Notes under the pieces: model-generated
Told to the model about the DNA's origin: nothing
The model's database searches: none
The model's input: only the letters and a program-made list of their open reading frames with translations
Shown here: piece after piece, positions 1 to 12,200 of the stretch
Layout of the letters: every line of letters starts with the position of its first letter
How positions within the stretch are numbered: position 1 is the first letter of the stretch
Made by a program: the position numbers and the translations under genes
Source of the DNA: Elephas maximus indicus
Lineage: Eukaryota > Chordata > Mammalia > Proboscidea > Elephantidae
Length of the DNA: 64,000 nucleotides
Assembly: GCF_024166365.1 (NCBI RefSeq)
Contig: NC_064820.1
Location: 135,490,001 to 135,554,000 of the forward strand
Direction of reading: 5' to 3'

Positions 1-111
1 ACATCATAGAGGCAGAATTTACAACATGCAGGAAAACCATACGTACTGGGAATCATGGCCCAGCCCAGTTGATACACACATTTTTGGGAGGATATAATTC
101 AATCCATGACA
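1..111 (-). repeat. MaLR-type LTR fragment (LTR A), 5' end
   Basis: Reads on the minus strand as the start of an LTR (TGTCATGGATTGAATTATAT...). It carries the segment GGCCATGATTCCCAG that is also present in the LTRs at 4227 and 56913. It is cut by the window edge. It abuts the 3' end of LTR B with no spacer, and belongs to a different LTR subfamily from LTR B, which lacks that segment. Confidence 0.7.
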
Positions 112-519
112 GTTATCTAGTGCTGCTGTAACAGAAATACTACAAATGGGTAGCTTAACAAACAGAAATTTATTTTCTTATAGTTTAGGAAGCTAGAAGC
201 CTGAATACAAGGTGCTAGCTCTAGGGAAAGGCTTTCTGTCTTTGTCAGCTCTGGAGAAAGGCCCTTGTCTCTTCTGAGCTTCTGATCCTGGGTGATCTTC
301 ATGTGGCTTGGCATCTCTCTTCCCCCATCTCTACTTCTTTGGCTTGGTTATTTAATCTCTTTTATATCTCAAAAGAGATTGATTTAAAACACACCCTCCA
401 ATAATCCTGCCTCATTAACATAACAAAGACAACCCATTCCTAAATGGGATTATAACCACAGGCATAGAGGTTAGTATTTAGAACACATATTTTTGTGGGA
501 CACAATTCAATCCATAACA
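112..519 (-). repeat. MaLR-type 3' LTR (LTR B)
   Basis: On the minus strand it begins TGTTATGGATTGAATTGTGT at 519 and ends ...CACTAGATAAC at 112, lacking the last few bases seen in its relatives. It matches the LTR at 2277-2654 closely over its length. Together with the sequence between them it forms one old provirus of the ERVL-MaLR type (non-autonomous, THE1/MST-like). Confidence 0.75.
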
Positions 520-988
520 TTCCACGCTTTGGCCCCAAAAAAGTCGTGTCCTTGCCATATGCAAAACATATTCACCCCATCACATCATCCCAAAAGTCTT
601 AAATCAACTCCAAGTCTAAAATCTCATCTTCTGACTCATGTAAATATAGGTGAGACTTTAGGCATATTCCACCCCGGGGCAAAATTCCTTTTCATTTGAG
701 AACCTATAAAATCTAGAATACATTTCCATTACAAATGGAAGAAAATGAAGGGAAAGAAGAGATGACAAGTACCAAGGAACTCCAAAACCATCAGAACAAT
801 TTATGTTGAAAATGCACCTTTGTTCTCTGAGACCATCTAGGCAATGGCCCTGCTGTCTAGACTCTGGGTGTTGGCACCTTGACCTTGGGCTTCAGCTCCA
901 TCTTCCTGGTCCACTGGGACAGCAACTCTGCTCCCCCTGCCATGGGCAGCCCCATTCTCCTAATCCACCAGCAGGCCTCATTCTTATA

Positions 989-1041
989 CGGTCGCTATGG
1001 GTCAGAATCGACGGAAGTGGGTTTGGTTTTTTTGGCTTTGG
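989..1041 (+). repeat. AfroSINE tail fragment
   Basis: Contains only the SINE tail, ggtcgctatgggtcagaatc onwards, ending in ggtttggtttttttgg. The head is missing, as expected from 5' truncation. Confidence 0.7.
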
Positions 1042-1993
1042 GCATGGCAACCCTGCCCCCTCATCTTTGGGTGGCAGTGGCTCCATCCCCCGTCACACCT
1101 TAATGGCAGTCCCACACTCCAGAACCAAGCTGGTGAAAATCCAATTCTTTGAAACCTAGAAGGCCATGGCTCCACCCTTTGAGATCCTGGAGACTGTGGC
1201 CCCACCCTTTGAAACCCAGAAGGCTCTGCTTCCTGTGCTCTTTCCGACAGTTCTGCTGATCTCCAAGATTCTCCAGGGATGGTCCTTTTCTTTTCTTGGA
1301 GGACAACAGATGTAGCTCCTTTGGTCTGTTTCCATCAGAAATCCAAGAAGCAGACAACATTCCTTCCTTTTGTTCTTTCTCTGTCTCCTTTAGTCTAAGC
1401 TGATGAGTTTTCTGCTGTGGTAGTTGGTTAGAGCCATCAGCCACAGGCTTAATCTCTTTAACAGAAAATACTGTAGCTACATCCCTGGTGAGCATTCTAG
1501 GACACGTCCTTAGTTTGTACAACAGAATTTTCCAAATCTTTAAGTTCTGTTTTCATTTTGCACAGTTCATTTTTAAGTCCATCTCTTTCCTCTCACATTT
1601 TACTTTAAGTGTCAAGGAGAAACCATGTGGCCCCTTTAAGATCTTGCTTAGAAATCTCATCAACCATATAGCCAAGTTCATCACTTATAAGTTCTACCTT
1701 CCACCAAACATTTGAACATAATTCAGACAAATTCTTTGCCACTACGTAAAAGCATCACCCTTCCTCCATTGACCAATCACATGTTCATCACTTTCTTTTA
1801 ATGCCTCACCAGAAGCACATTTAAAATTCACATTTCTAGCAGCGTTCTGTTGTAGCACCATATGTATTCTCTAAGATGACAAAGAATTTCTCTACAGCTT
1901 TCCTCACTTCCTTCTGAGTCCTCATCAGAATTGCTTTTGACAGCCGTAATTCTACCAACGGTATATTCAAGGCAATCCAGGCTTTTACTGTTA

Positions 1994-2159
1994 ACCAAAA
2001 CCAAACCCAGTGACATCGAGTCAATTCTGACTCATAGCAACCCTATAGGACAGAGTAGAACTGCCCCATAGAGTTTCCAAGGAGCGCCTGGTGGATCCGA
2101 ACTGCTGACCCTTTGGTCAGCAGCTGTAGCACTTAACCACTATGGCACCAGGGTTTCCA
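1994..2159 (-). repeat. AfroSINE with target-site duplication
   Basis: Full SINE on the minus strand, from the tRNA-like head (ggaaaccctggtgcc, around 2158) to the tail at 1994. It is flanked by cttttactgtta (1982-1993) and cttttactatta (2160-2171), a 12-bp duplication with one mismatch. Confidence 0.9.
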
Positions 2160-2276
2160 CTTTTACTATTAGGCACTTCAAAACTCTTTCAGCCTCTGCC
2201 CATTACCCAATTCCAAAACCACTTCCATATTTTAGGTGTTTGTTAGAGCTGCGCCCACTCTTCTGGTACCAAGTTC

Positions 2277-2654
2277 TGTCTTAGTTATCTCGTGCTGCTA
2301 TTATAGAAATACCGCAAATAGGTGGCTTTAACAAACAGAAATTTATTTTCTCGCAGTTTAGAATACTAGAAGTCTAAATTCAGGATGCCAGCTCTAGGGA
2401 AGTCTTTCTTTTTCTGCCAGTTCTGGAGGAAGGTCCTTGTCTCTTTTGAGCTTCTGCTCATGGGTGGTCTTCATGTGGCTTGGTATCTCTCTTCCCTCAT
2501 TTTTGCTTCTTCAGCTTGCTTGTTTAATCTCTCTTATATTTCAAAAGACATTGACTTAAGACACACCCTACACTAATCCTGTCTCATTAACAAAGACTAC
2601 TCATTCCCAAATGGGAATAGAGGTTAGGATTTATAACACATATAACACATACCT
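2277..2654 (-). repeat. MaLR-type 5' LTR (LTR C), truncated
   Basis: Its minus-strand 3' end ...AACTAAGACA is at 2277. It pairs with LTR B. It stops after AACCTCTATTCCC... near 2654, so the first 40-60 bases of the LTR are lost. Confidence 0.75.
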
Positions 2655-3080
2655 TGTTTCTTCATAACTAGAGTTATGAGGAGTTCCATGAAGAAGTTTT
2701 ATATGTAATAAGATGCAATAAGACTTAAGGGTCAGAAAGTAGTATTTCTGTTTTTTTATTGTAAAAATAATAATAGCTGTAGTTGATGATGGCTGAAGAC
2801 CAAAAAAACAACTTCAAGATGAGTGGAAATAGGTTATTAAAGTCCTGGTGAGTAATATAACCCAGGGTCATGTAGTCATGAAATCCTTGAGCCACAAATT
2901 GCTGATAAAGCTTTTCATATGCCTTCTATACTAACCCTCCTTGTAAAACAGCTTACCATAACCTCACATATATTTTTGTAATGGCATGGCTCACCCATTT
3001 ACCCATTGGACTTAAGAGGCAAGAATATGTGGGTTCATGAAGATCTGACAGCTGAACCAAATGAAGCCCATTTGCTGTAG
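2655..3080. other. No gene or recognised repeat
   Basis: AT-rich sequence. No open frame of note and no repeat family recognised by eye. Confidence 0.5.
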
Positions 3081-3088
3081 TCCACTAA

Positions 3089-3269
3089 CAAAACAAACAA
3101 AAACAACAACAAAAAACTCATTGCCACTGAGTTGAGTCTGACTCATAGAGACCCTATACAACGGAGTAGAACTTCCCCATAGGGTTTCCAAGGAGTGGTC
3201 GATTGATTCAAACTGCCAACCTTTAGGTTAGCAGCTGAACACTTAAGCAGTATGCCACCAGGGCTCCAC
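3089..3269 (-). repeat. AfroSINE with 8-bp target-site duplication
   Basis: Full SINE on the minus strand with an A/C-rich tail (aaacaaacaaaaacaacaac). It is flanked by tccactaa at 3081-3088 and 3270-3277. Confidence 0.9.
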
Positions 3270-3954
3270 TCCACTAATAGCTATTTACAACTTACTTTTG
3301 CTTGTTAAAAATACATAGAAGCTGTTAATGTGTGGGTGTTTTTTGAGGGTTTATCTGCCCAGCCTAAGTGGTGGTGTTATAATTTCCATTATTGCGGATG
3401 ACATAATTGAGGCTCCAGGAGAGTAAGTAACTGTGAAATTAGTAGCTAATATTTACAACAGATAAATTTCTAATCAAGTTGGAGGCACCAAAGCCCGTCT
3501 TCCAAAGTAAGGGGAGAAAAAAAGCAGGGCCCAAGTAAGGAAATATGGCACGAAGTAAGAGGAGAAAAAAAGCAGGGCCCAAGTAAGGAAATATGGCAAA
3601 TGTATTACTCTGTTGTTTCCACACATTTTTTAGTCTGACTCTAGAGCTGTGACAGGCAAGCTAAATATCTTTTCCTTAGAACGCTAATAAAAATGCATGA
3701 AAAATATATATTAAGACATTGAACTGTTCGCATCTGATAATAAAATCAGACGACTTTACATAATAAAAAATAAAATTCTGCTGGATTTTAGTGTATAAAA
3801 TCCTTACACTAAAAATAGCACATTTACCTACTATTGAGTACAAATATATTTCAATAAACTGAATGATAAACTGCTTTAAGTACCAACTTATATTAGAAGT
3901 TTGATCAAAACATGCTAGAATGAATTATGCATTTGACATTCAGTTATAAGAATG
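3270..3954. other. No gene; possible MIR trace and a 48-bp tandem duplication
   Basis: A weak MIR-like core on the minus strand may be present at about 3375-3435 (ccattattgcggatgacata). A 48-bp unit is repeated twice at 3505-3598. The remainder is AT-rich without a recognisable gene. Confidence 0.45.
3505..3598. repeat. Two-copy tandem duplication, 48-bp unit
   Basis: 3505-3552 and 3553-3598 differ at very few positions. Both carry gcagggcccaagtaaggaaa. The near identity suggests a recent local duplication. Confidence 0.9.
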
Positions 3955-4226
3955 ACACCCCATGACCAATAAGGTGTATTCCTCAACATTGTCAGATTAG
4001 AAAAGAAAAAACAAAAGAGTATATCAAAGGCACTGGGTTTTTATATCAAATGCTGAAAAAACATTTAGCAAAACAGTACATCTGTTCCTAATAATCCATA
4101 ATAGGCTAAAATGCAGGAAACCTCATTAATTTGATGAAAGTTAACTACTATAACCCACAGAAGGTAGCATATTCAGTATCATATGAAGAAGCATCATAAT
4201 AAAGTCAATAACTTCATCACAACTAT
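3955..4226 (+). repeat. Ancient L1 ORF2 fragment, part 1
   Basis: Degenerate sequence resembling the reverse-transcriptase part of L1 ORF2, such as the stretch around 3960-3995 and the ccacagaaggtagcatattc region. It has no open frame. It continues after the LTR at 4777, so the LTR split an older L1. Confidence 0.55.
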
Positions 4227-4771
4227 TGTTGAGGATTCCGTTGTGTCCCCCCGCCCCCACAACCAAATGTGTGTCAACTTGGCTAGGCCATGATTCCCAG
4301 TATTGTGTGATTGTCCACATTTTGGTCATCTGATATGATTTTCCTAAAAAAAAAAAAAAAGTGTGGTAAATCCTACCTCTATGATGTTAAAGAGGCACGT
4401 TTAGAGACAGTTATTTTAATGAGGCAGGACTCAGTCTACAAGATTAGGTTGTGTCTTGAGTCAATCTCTTTTGAGATATAAAAGAAAGAAGTGAACAGAG
4501 AGATGGGGGGACAACATTACCATCAAGCAAGAAGAACCAGGAGGGTGCACGTCCTTTGGACCTGAGGTCCCTGCACTGGGGAGCTCCTAGATCAGGGGAA
4601 GATTGATGACAAGGACCTTCCTCCAGAGCTGACAGGGAGAGAGAGCCTTCCCTGAGCTGGCACCCTGAATTTGGGCTTTTAGCCTACTAGACTGTGAGAA
4701 AATAATTATTTGTTTCTTAAAGTCCTCCACTTGTGGTATTTCTGTTTAAGCAGCACTAGATAACTAAGAGA
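4227..4771 (+). repeat. Solo MaLR-type LTR
   Basis: Starts TGTTGAGGATTCCGTTGTGT and contains tcaacttggctaggccatga and gatttttccta-like blocks. It ends ...agcactagataactaagaga. The 5-bp duplication actat (4222-4226 and 4772-4776) fits retroviral integration. A TATA-like gagatataaaag lies near 4476. No internal sequence is present, so it is a solo LTR left by recombination. Confidence 0.8.
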
Positions 4772-4776
4772 ACTAT

Positions 4777-5301
4777 TGCTTACATTTTGCTGGAGTCCTT
4801 AGTCAATGCATTAAGACAAGTAAAAGAAGATATTGAATAGGAAGAGAGAAAAGAAATGTTATTTGCAGATGAAATGATAATCTGAGTAGAACAGAATGAA
4901 TTATAAGTATTAAGCTAATAAAACAGCTTCATAAGACATTAAATCAAAATTCTAAAATCAATAGATTTCATATGTGACTGCTTCCTTATACACCAACAAT
5001 ACCAATTAGAAAATAACATATGGAAAACAAAATTATTTTAACAATGGCATCAAAAACTGTAGCACATCTAAGGATGAGATTAACAAAAAATATAAGACCT
5101 ATGTAAAGAAAACTACAAAACTTTATTAAAGGACATAAAATAAGACCTAAGGGTTATATTATGGTCATGGATGGGAAAAATCAATATTTTAAAGATACAG
5201 TGCTTTATCAAAACAATTCTTAAAGTTAATACAATGAAAGTCCCAACAAGTTAAAAAAGATGACAGACTGGCTCTAAAATTCTTTTGAAAAATAAATGTG
5301 C
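4777..5301 (+). repeat. Ancient L1 ORF2 fragment, part 2
   Basis: Degenerate L1 RT region with recognisable pieces: tttgcagatgaaatgataat (FADD box), acaccaacaataccaattag and aaaactacaaaactttatta. Interrupted at 5301 by a younger L1, and its sequence resumes after 9212. Confidence 0.7.
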
Positions 5302-8300
5302 AACACATACAAAAAGAAGAAAGGGCCAAAATCAAAGAACTATCCCTACAACTTGAACAAATAGAGAGCAACAAAAGAAACCCTCAGGCACTAGAAGAAA
5401 GCAAATAATAAAAACTAGAGCAGAATTAAATGAATTAGAGAACAGGAAAACAGTTGAAAGAGTTAATAAGACCAAAAGCTCGTTCTTTGAAAAAATTAAC
5501 AAAATTGATAAACCATTGGCCAGACCGACAAAAGAAACAGGAGAGGAAGCAAATAACCTGAATAAGAAATGAGATGAGATGAGTTTCAGACCCAACTGAA
5601 ATTAAAAGAATCAGATTACTACGAAAAATTGTACTCTTTAACAAATTTTAAAACCTAGAAGAAAGGGATGAATTCCTAGAAACACACCACCTACCTAAAC
5701 TATCACAAACAGAGGTAGAACAACTAAATAGACCCATAACAAAAGAAGAGATTGAAAAGATAATCAAAAAATTCCTAACAACAAAAAAGCCCTGGCCCTG
5801 AGGGCTTCACTGCAGAGTTCTACCAAACTTTCGGAGAACAGTTAACATCACTACTACTAAAGGAACTACTAAAGGAAAAGGATGGAATACTCCCAAACTC
5901 ATTCTATGAAGCTAGCATATCCCTTATACCAAAACCAGGTAAAGACACCACAAAAAAAGAAAATTACAGACCTATATCCCTCATGAACGTAGATGCAAAA
6001 ATCCTCAACAAAATTCTAGCCAACAAAATTCAACAACACATCAAAAAGTAATTCACCATGACCAAATGGGATTCATACCAGGTATGCAGGGATGGTTCAA
6101 CATTAGAAAAATAATTAATGTAATCCATCATATAAATAAAACAAAAGACAAGAACCACATGATTTTATCAATTGATGCAGAAAAGGCATTTGATAACTTC
6201 AAAACCATTCATAATAAAAACTCTCAGCAAAATAGGAATACAAGAAAAATTCCCCAACATAATAAAGGGCATTTATACAAAGCCAACAGCCAGCATCACC
6301 CTAAATGGGGAGAGCCTGAAAGCACTCCCCTTGAGAACGGGAACCAGACAAGAATGCCCTTTATCACCACTCTTATTCAACATTGTGCTGAAGGACCTAG
6401 CCAGAGCAATTAGGCTATATAAAGAAATAAAGGGCAACAAGATTGGCAAGGAAAAAGTCAAAGTATCTCTATTTGCAGATGACATGATCTTATACACAGA
6501 AAACCCTAAAGAATCCTCAAGGAAGCTACTGAAACTAATAGAAGAGTTCAGCAGAGTATCGGGATACAAGATAAACATACAAAAATCAGTTGGATCCCTC
6601 TACACCAACAAAAAAGAACATTGAAGAGGAAATCAACAAATCAATACCATTTACAGTAGCCCCCAAGAAGATAAAATACTTGGGAATAAATCTTACCAGA
6701 GACGTAAAAGACCTATACAAAGAAAACTACAGGACACTACTGCAAGAAACCAAAAGAGACCTATGTAAGCGCAAAAAAACATACCTTGCTCGTGGATAGG
6801 AAGACTTAACATTGTAAAAATGTCTGTTCTACCAATAGTCATCTACAGATACAATGCAATTCTGATCCAAATTCCAACAACATTTTTTAATAAGATGGAG
6901 AAAAAAATCACCAACTTCATATGGAAGGGCAAGAGATCCCAGAGAAATAAAGCATTACTGAAAAAGAAGAACAAAGTGGGAGGCCTCACTCTACCTGATT
7001 TTAGAACCTATTATACTGCCACAGTAGTTAAAACAGCCTGGTACTGGTCCAACAACAGATACATAGACCAATGGAACAGAATTAAGAATCCAGACATAAA
7101 TCCATCCACATATGAGCAGCTGATATTTGACAAAGGCCCAAAGTCAGTTAATTGAGGAAAAGACAATCTTTTTAACAAACAGTGCTGGCATAACTGGATA
7201 TTCATCTGCAAAAAAATGAAACAAGACCCATACCACACGCCATGCACAAAAACGAACTCAAAATGGATCAAAGACCCAAACACAGCATCTAAAACGATAA
7301 AGATCATGGAAGAAAAAATAGGGACAACATCAGGAGCCCTAAAACAGAGCATAAACAGTATATAAAACATTACTAAAAATGCAGATGAGAAACCAGATAA
7401 CTGGGCACTCCTAAAAATCAAACACCTGTGCTCATCCAAAGACTTCACCAAAAGAGTAAAAGGACTACCTGCAGTCTGGGAAAAAGTTTTTAGCTATGAC
7501 ATTTCTGACTGGTGCCTGATCTCTAAAATCTACATGATTCTCCAAAAACTCAACTACAAAAAGACAAATAACCCAATTAAAAAATGGGCAAAGGATATGA
7601 ACAGGTACTTCACTAAAGAAGACATTTGGCCTGCTAACAAATACATGAGGAAACGCTCACGATCATTAGCCATTAGAGAAATGCAAATCAAAACTACAGT
7701 GAAATTCCATTTCACCCCAACAAGCTGGCATTAATCCAAAAAACACAAAATAATAAATGTTGGAGAGGTTGTGGAGAGACAGGAACACTTACACACTGCT
7801 GGTGGGAATGTAAAGTGGTATAACCACTTTGGAAATCTATTTGGTGCATCCTTAGAAGAGTAGAAATAGAATTACCATACGATCCAGCAATCCCACTCCT
7901 CAGAATATATCCTAGAGAAAGAAGAGCCTTTACATGAACAGATACATGCACACCCATGTTCACTGTAGCACCGTTTACAACAGCAAATATTTTGAAGCAG
8001 CCCAGGTACCCATCAACGGACGAATGGATAAATTATGGTATATTCACACAATGGAATACTATGCATTGATAAAGAACAATGATGAATCCATGAAACATTT
8101 CATAACATGGAGAAATCTGGAAGACCTTATGCAGAGTGAAATTATTCAGTTGCAAAAGAACAAATATTATATGAGACCACTATTATAAGAACTGGATAAA
8201 TAGTTTAAACAGAAGAAAATATTCTTTGATAGTTATGACGGGGGAGGGAGGGAGGGAGGGAGACAGCTTTCCACTAATTAGATAGTAGATAAATTTTATT

Positions 8301-9200
8301 TTAGTTGAAGGGAAAGACAGCACACAATACAGGAGAGGTCAGCACAAATGGACTAAACCAAAAGCAAAGAAGTTTACTGAATAAACTGAGCACTTCGGAG
8401 GCCAGCATAGCTGGGGTGGGGGTTTGGGGACCATGGCTTCAAGGGACATCTAAGTCAATTGGCATAATAAAATCTATTAAGAAAACATTCTGCATCCCAC
8501 TTTGGAGAGTGGCGTCTGGGGTCTTAAACGCTAGCAAGTGGCCATTTAAGATGCATCAATTTGTCTCAACCCACCTGGAGAAAGGTTGAATGAAGAACAC
8601 CAAAGATGCAAGGTAACTATGAGCCTAAGAGACAGAAAGGACCACAGAAATCAGAGACTACATCAGCCTGAGACCAGAAGAACTAAATGGTGCTCTGCCA
8701 CAACCGATCACTGCCCTCACAGGTTACACAACAGAGAACCCCTGAGAAAGCAGGAGAGCAGTGGGATGTAGACCCCAAATTCTCATAAAAAGACCAGACT
8801 TAATGGTTGGACTGGGACTAGAATGACCCCAGAGGTCATGGTCCCCAGACCTTCTGTTAGCCCAAGACAGGAACCATTCCCGGGGCCAACTCTTCAGACA
8901 GGGATTGGACTGGAATATGGGATGGAAAATGATACTGGTGAAGAACGCGCTTCTTGGATCAAGTAGACATATGAGACTATGTGGACAGCTCCTGTCCAGA
9001 GGGGAGATGAGAGGGTGGAGGGGGCCAGAAGCTGGACGAATGGACACGAGGAGAGAAAGTGGAGGGAAGGAGTGTGGTGTCTCATTAGGGGGAGAACAAT
9101 TAGGAGTGTATAGCAAGGTGTGTAAAAATTTTTGTAGCAGAGACTGACTTGATTTGTAAACTTCCACTTAAAGCACAATAAAAATTAATAATAAATAAAT
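5302..9200 (+). mobile_element. 5'-truncated L1 (ORF2 3' part and 3' UTR)
   Basis: Younger L1 of the same lineage as the full-length copy at 47631. It begins inside ORF2, includes the RT core ([16 protein letters not shown]), the C-terminal zinc knuckle region and the whole 3' UTR, and ends at a short A/T-rich tail. The insertion is flanked by aaataaatgtgc at 5290-5301 and 9201-9212, a 12-bp target-site duplication lying in an older L1. The G-rich tract of the 3' UTR is at about 8238-8262. Confidence 0.93.
5304..8188 (+). pseudogene. L1 ORF2 remnant (reverse transcriptase, C-terminal domain)
   Basis: The L1 ORF2 frame is broken by many frameshifts and stops into pieces at about 6066-6413, 6172-6624, 6590-6799, 6820-7155 and 7934-8188. 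Readable landmarks are [30 protein letters not shown] and the last residues IMRPLL-like before the stop at 8186-8188. The endonuclease domain is missing because of 5' truncation. It cannot encode an active enzyme. Confidence 0.9.
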
Positions 9201-9212
9201 AAATAAATGTGC

Positions 9213-9278
9213 CAGAAGAGCCAGGACAATTTGAATCTGAAGAAAAATGAATGGGGGAATAACTTTCTCTGTTATGTT
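9213..9278 (+). repeat. Ancient L1 fragment, part 3
   Basis: The older L1 resumes here (ccaggacaatttgaatctga, matching the expected position after the RT palm). It is cut again by the RTE element. Confidence 0.5.
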
Positions 9279-12200
9279 GTTTTTGTTAGGTGCCGTCGAG
9301 TCGGTTCTGACTCATAGCAACCCTATGCACAACAGAATGAAACATTGCCCGGTCCTGCGCCATCCTTACGATCATTGTTATGCTTGAGCTCATTGTTGCA
9401 GCCACTGGGTCAATCCACCTCGTTGAGGGTCTTCCTCTTTTCCGCTGGCCTGTACTCTGCCAAACATGATGTCCTTCTCCAGGGACTTATCCCTCCTGAC
9501 AACATGTCCAAAGTATGTAAGACACAGTCTCGCCATCCTTGCGTCCAAGGAGCATTCTGGCTGCACTGCTTCCAAGACAGATTTGTTCGTTCTTTTGGCG
9601 GTCCATGGTATATTCAATATTCTTCACCAACACCACAATTCAAAGGCATCAACTCTTCTTTGGTCTTCCTTATTCGTTGTCCAGCTTTCACATGCATATG
9701 AGGTGATTGAAAATACCATGGCTTGGGTCAGGCACACCTTAGTCTTCAGGGTGACATCTTTGTTCTTCAACACGTTGAACAGGTCCTTTGCAGCAGATTT
9801 GCCCAATGCAATGCATCTTTTGATTTCTTGACTGCTGCTTCCATGGCTTTGACTGTGGATCCAAGTAAAATGAAATCCTTGACAACTTCAATCTTTTCTC
9901 CGTTTACCATGATGTTGCTCATTGGTCCAGTTGTGAGGATTTTTGTTTTCTTTGTGTGGAGGTGTAATCCATACTGAAGGCTCTGGTCTTTGATCTTCAT
10001 TAGTAAGTGCTTCAAGTCCTCTTCACTTTCAGCAAGCAAGGTTGTGTCATCTGCATAACGCAGGTTGTTAATAAGTCTTCCTCCAATCCTGATGCCCTGT
10101 TCTTCTTCATATAGTCCAGCTTCTCATATTATTTGTTCAGTATACAGATTAAAGAGGTATGGTGAAAGAATACAACCCTGACGCACACCTTTCCTGACTT
10201 TAAACCAATCAGTATTCCCTTGTTCTGTCCAAACAACTGCCTCTTGATCTATGTAAAGGTTCCTCATGAGCACAATTAAGTGTTCTGGAATTCCCATTCT
10301 TTGCAGTGTTATCCATAGTTTGTTTGTTATGATCCACACAGTCGAATGCCTTTGCATAGTCAATAAAACACAGGTAAACATCCTTCTGGTATTCTCTGCT
10401 TTCAGCCAGGGTCCATCTGACATTAGCAATGATATCCCTGGATCCATGTCCTCTTCTGAAACTGGCTTGAATTTCTGGCAGTTTCCTGTCGATATATTAC
10501 GGCAGCCGTTTTTGAATGATCCTCAGCAAAATTTTGCTTGTGTGTGATATTAATGATATTGTTCTATAATTTTCACATTCGGTTGGATCACCTGTCTTGG
10601 GAATAGGCATAAATATGGATCTCTTCCAGTCAGCTGGCCAGGAAGCTGTCTTCCATATTTCTTGGCATAGACGAGTAAGCACCTCCAGCACTGCATCTGT
10701 TTGTTGAAACATCTCAATTGATATTCCATCAATTCCTGGAGGCTTGTTTTTCGCCAATGCCTTCAGAGCAGCTTGGACTTCTTCCTTCAGTACCATCGGT
10801 TCTTGATCATATGCCACCTCTTGAAATGGTTGAATATCGACTAATTCTTTTTGGTATAATGACTCTGTGTATTCCTTCCATCTTCTTTTGATGCTTCCTG
10901 CGTCGTTTAATATTTTCCCCATGGAATCCTTCACTATTGCAACTCGGGGCTTGAATATTTTCTTCAGTTCTTTCAGCTTGAGAAACACCGAGCGTGTTCT
11001 TCCCTTTTGGTTTTCCATCTCCAGCTCTTTGCACATGTCATTATAGTACTTTACCTTGTCTTCTCAAGAGGCCCATTGAAATCTTCCATTCAGTTTTTTT
11101 ACTTCATCAATTCTTCCTTTTGCTTTAGCTGCTCGATGCTCAAGAGCAAGTTTCAGAGTCTCCTCTGACACCCATCTTGGTCTTTTCTTTCTTTCCTGTC
11201 TTTTCAGTGATCTCTTGCTTTCTTCATGGATGATGTCCTTGATGTCATTCCACAACTCATCTGGCCTTCGGTCACTAGTGTTCAATGCGTCAAATCTATT
11301 CTTGAGGTGGTTTCTAAATTCAGGTGGGATATACTCAAGGTCATATTTTGGCTCTCGTGGACTTGCTCTGATTTTCTTCAGTTTCAGCTTGAACTTGCAT
11401 AACAGCAATTGATGGTCTGTTCCACAGTCGGCCCCTGGCCTTGTTCTGACTGATGATATTGAGCTTTTCCATCGTCTCTTCCATAGATGTAGTCAATTTG
11501 ATTTCTGTGTGTTCCATCTGGCAAGGTCCATGTGTAGAGTTGCCGTTTATGTTCGTGAAAGAAGGTATTTGCAATGAAGAATTTGTTGGTCTTGCAAAAT
11601 TCTATCATTTGATCTCTGGCATTGTTTCTATCACCAAGGCCTTATTTTCCAAATATTGATCCTTCTTCTTTGTTTCCAACTTTCCTATTCCAATCACCAG
11701 TCAATATCAATGCATCTTGATTGCATGTTCGATCAATTTCAGACTGTAGCAGCTGATAAAAATCTTCTATTTCTTCATTTTTGGCCCTACTGGTTGGTGC
11801 GTAAATTTGAATAATAGTCGTATTAACTGGTCTTCCTTGTAGGCATATGGATATTTTCCTATCACTTGACAGCATTGTACTTCAGGATAGATCTTGAAAT
11901 GTTCTTTTTGATAATGAATGCAACACCATTCGTCTTCAAGTTGTCATTCCCAGCATAGTAGACTATATGATTGTCCGATTCAAAATGGCCAATACCAGTC
12001 CATTTCAGCTCACTAATGCCTAGGATATCGATGTTTATGCATTCCATTTCATTTTTGGTGATTTCCAATTTTCCTAGATTCATACTTCGTACATTCCAGG
12101 TTCTGATTATTAATGGATGTTTGCAGCTGTTTCTCCTCATTTTGAGTCGTGCCACATGAGCAAATGAAGGTCCCGAAAGCTTTACTCCATCCATGTCATT

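Larger units (their letters stand above)
520..2276 (-). repeat. MaLR internal region
   Basis: Sequence between two related LTRs. It resembles the internal part of mammalian MaLR elements (for example the stretch around 2190-2275, ending at a TGGTACCAG primer-binding-like site just inside the 5' LTR). It has no significant open frame: all frames are broken and no gag, pol or env product is encoded. Two AfroSINE insertions lie inside it (about 989-1041 and 1994-2159). Confidence 0.65.

Noticed and set aside
803..1522. Open frames on both strands within 803-1522
   Set aside because: They lie in the MaLR internal region and AfroSINE tail. No retroviral protein motif is seen.
9466..9977. Plus-strand open frames over 9345-9977 and 35274-36087
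   Set aside because: Antisense shadows of the RTE ORF. The two regions resemble each other only because both are RTE copies.
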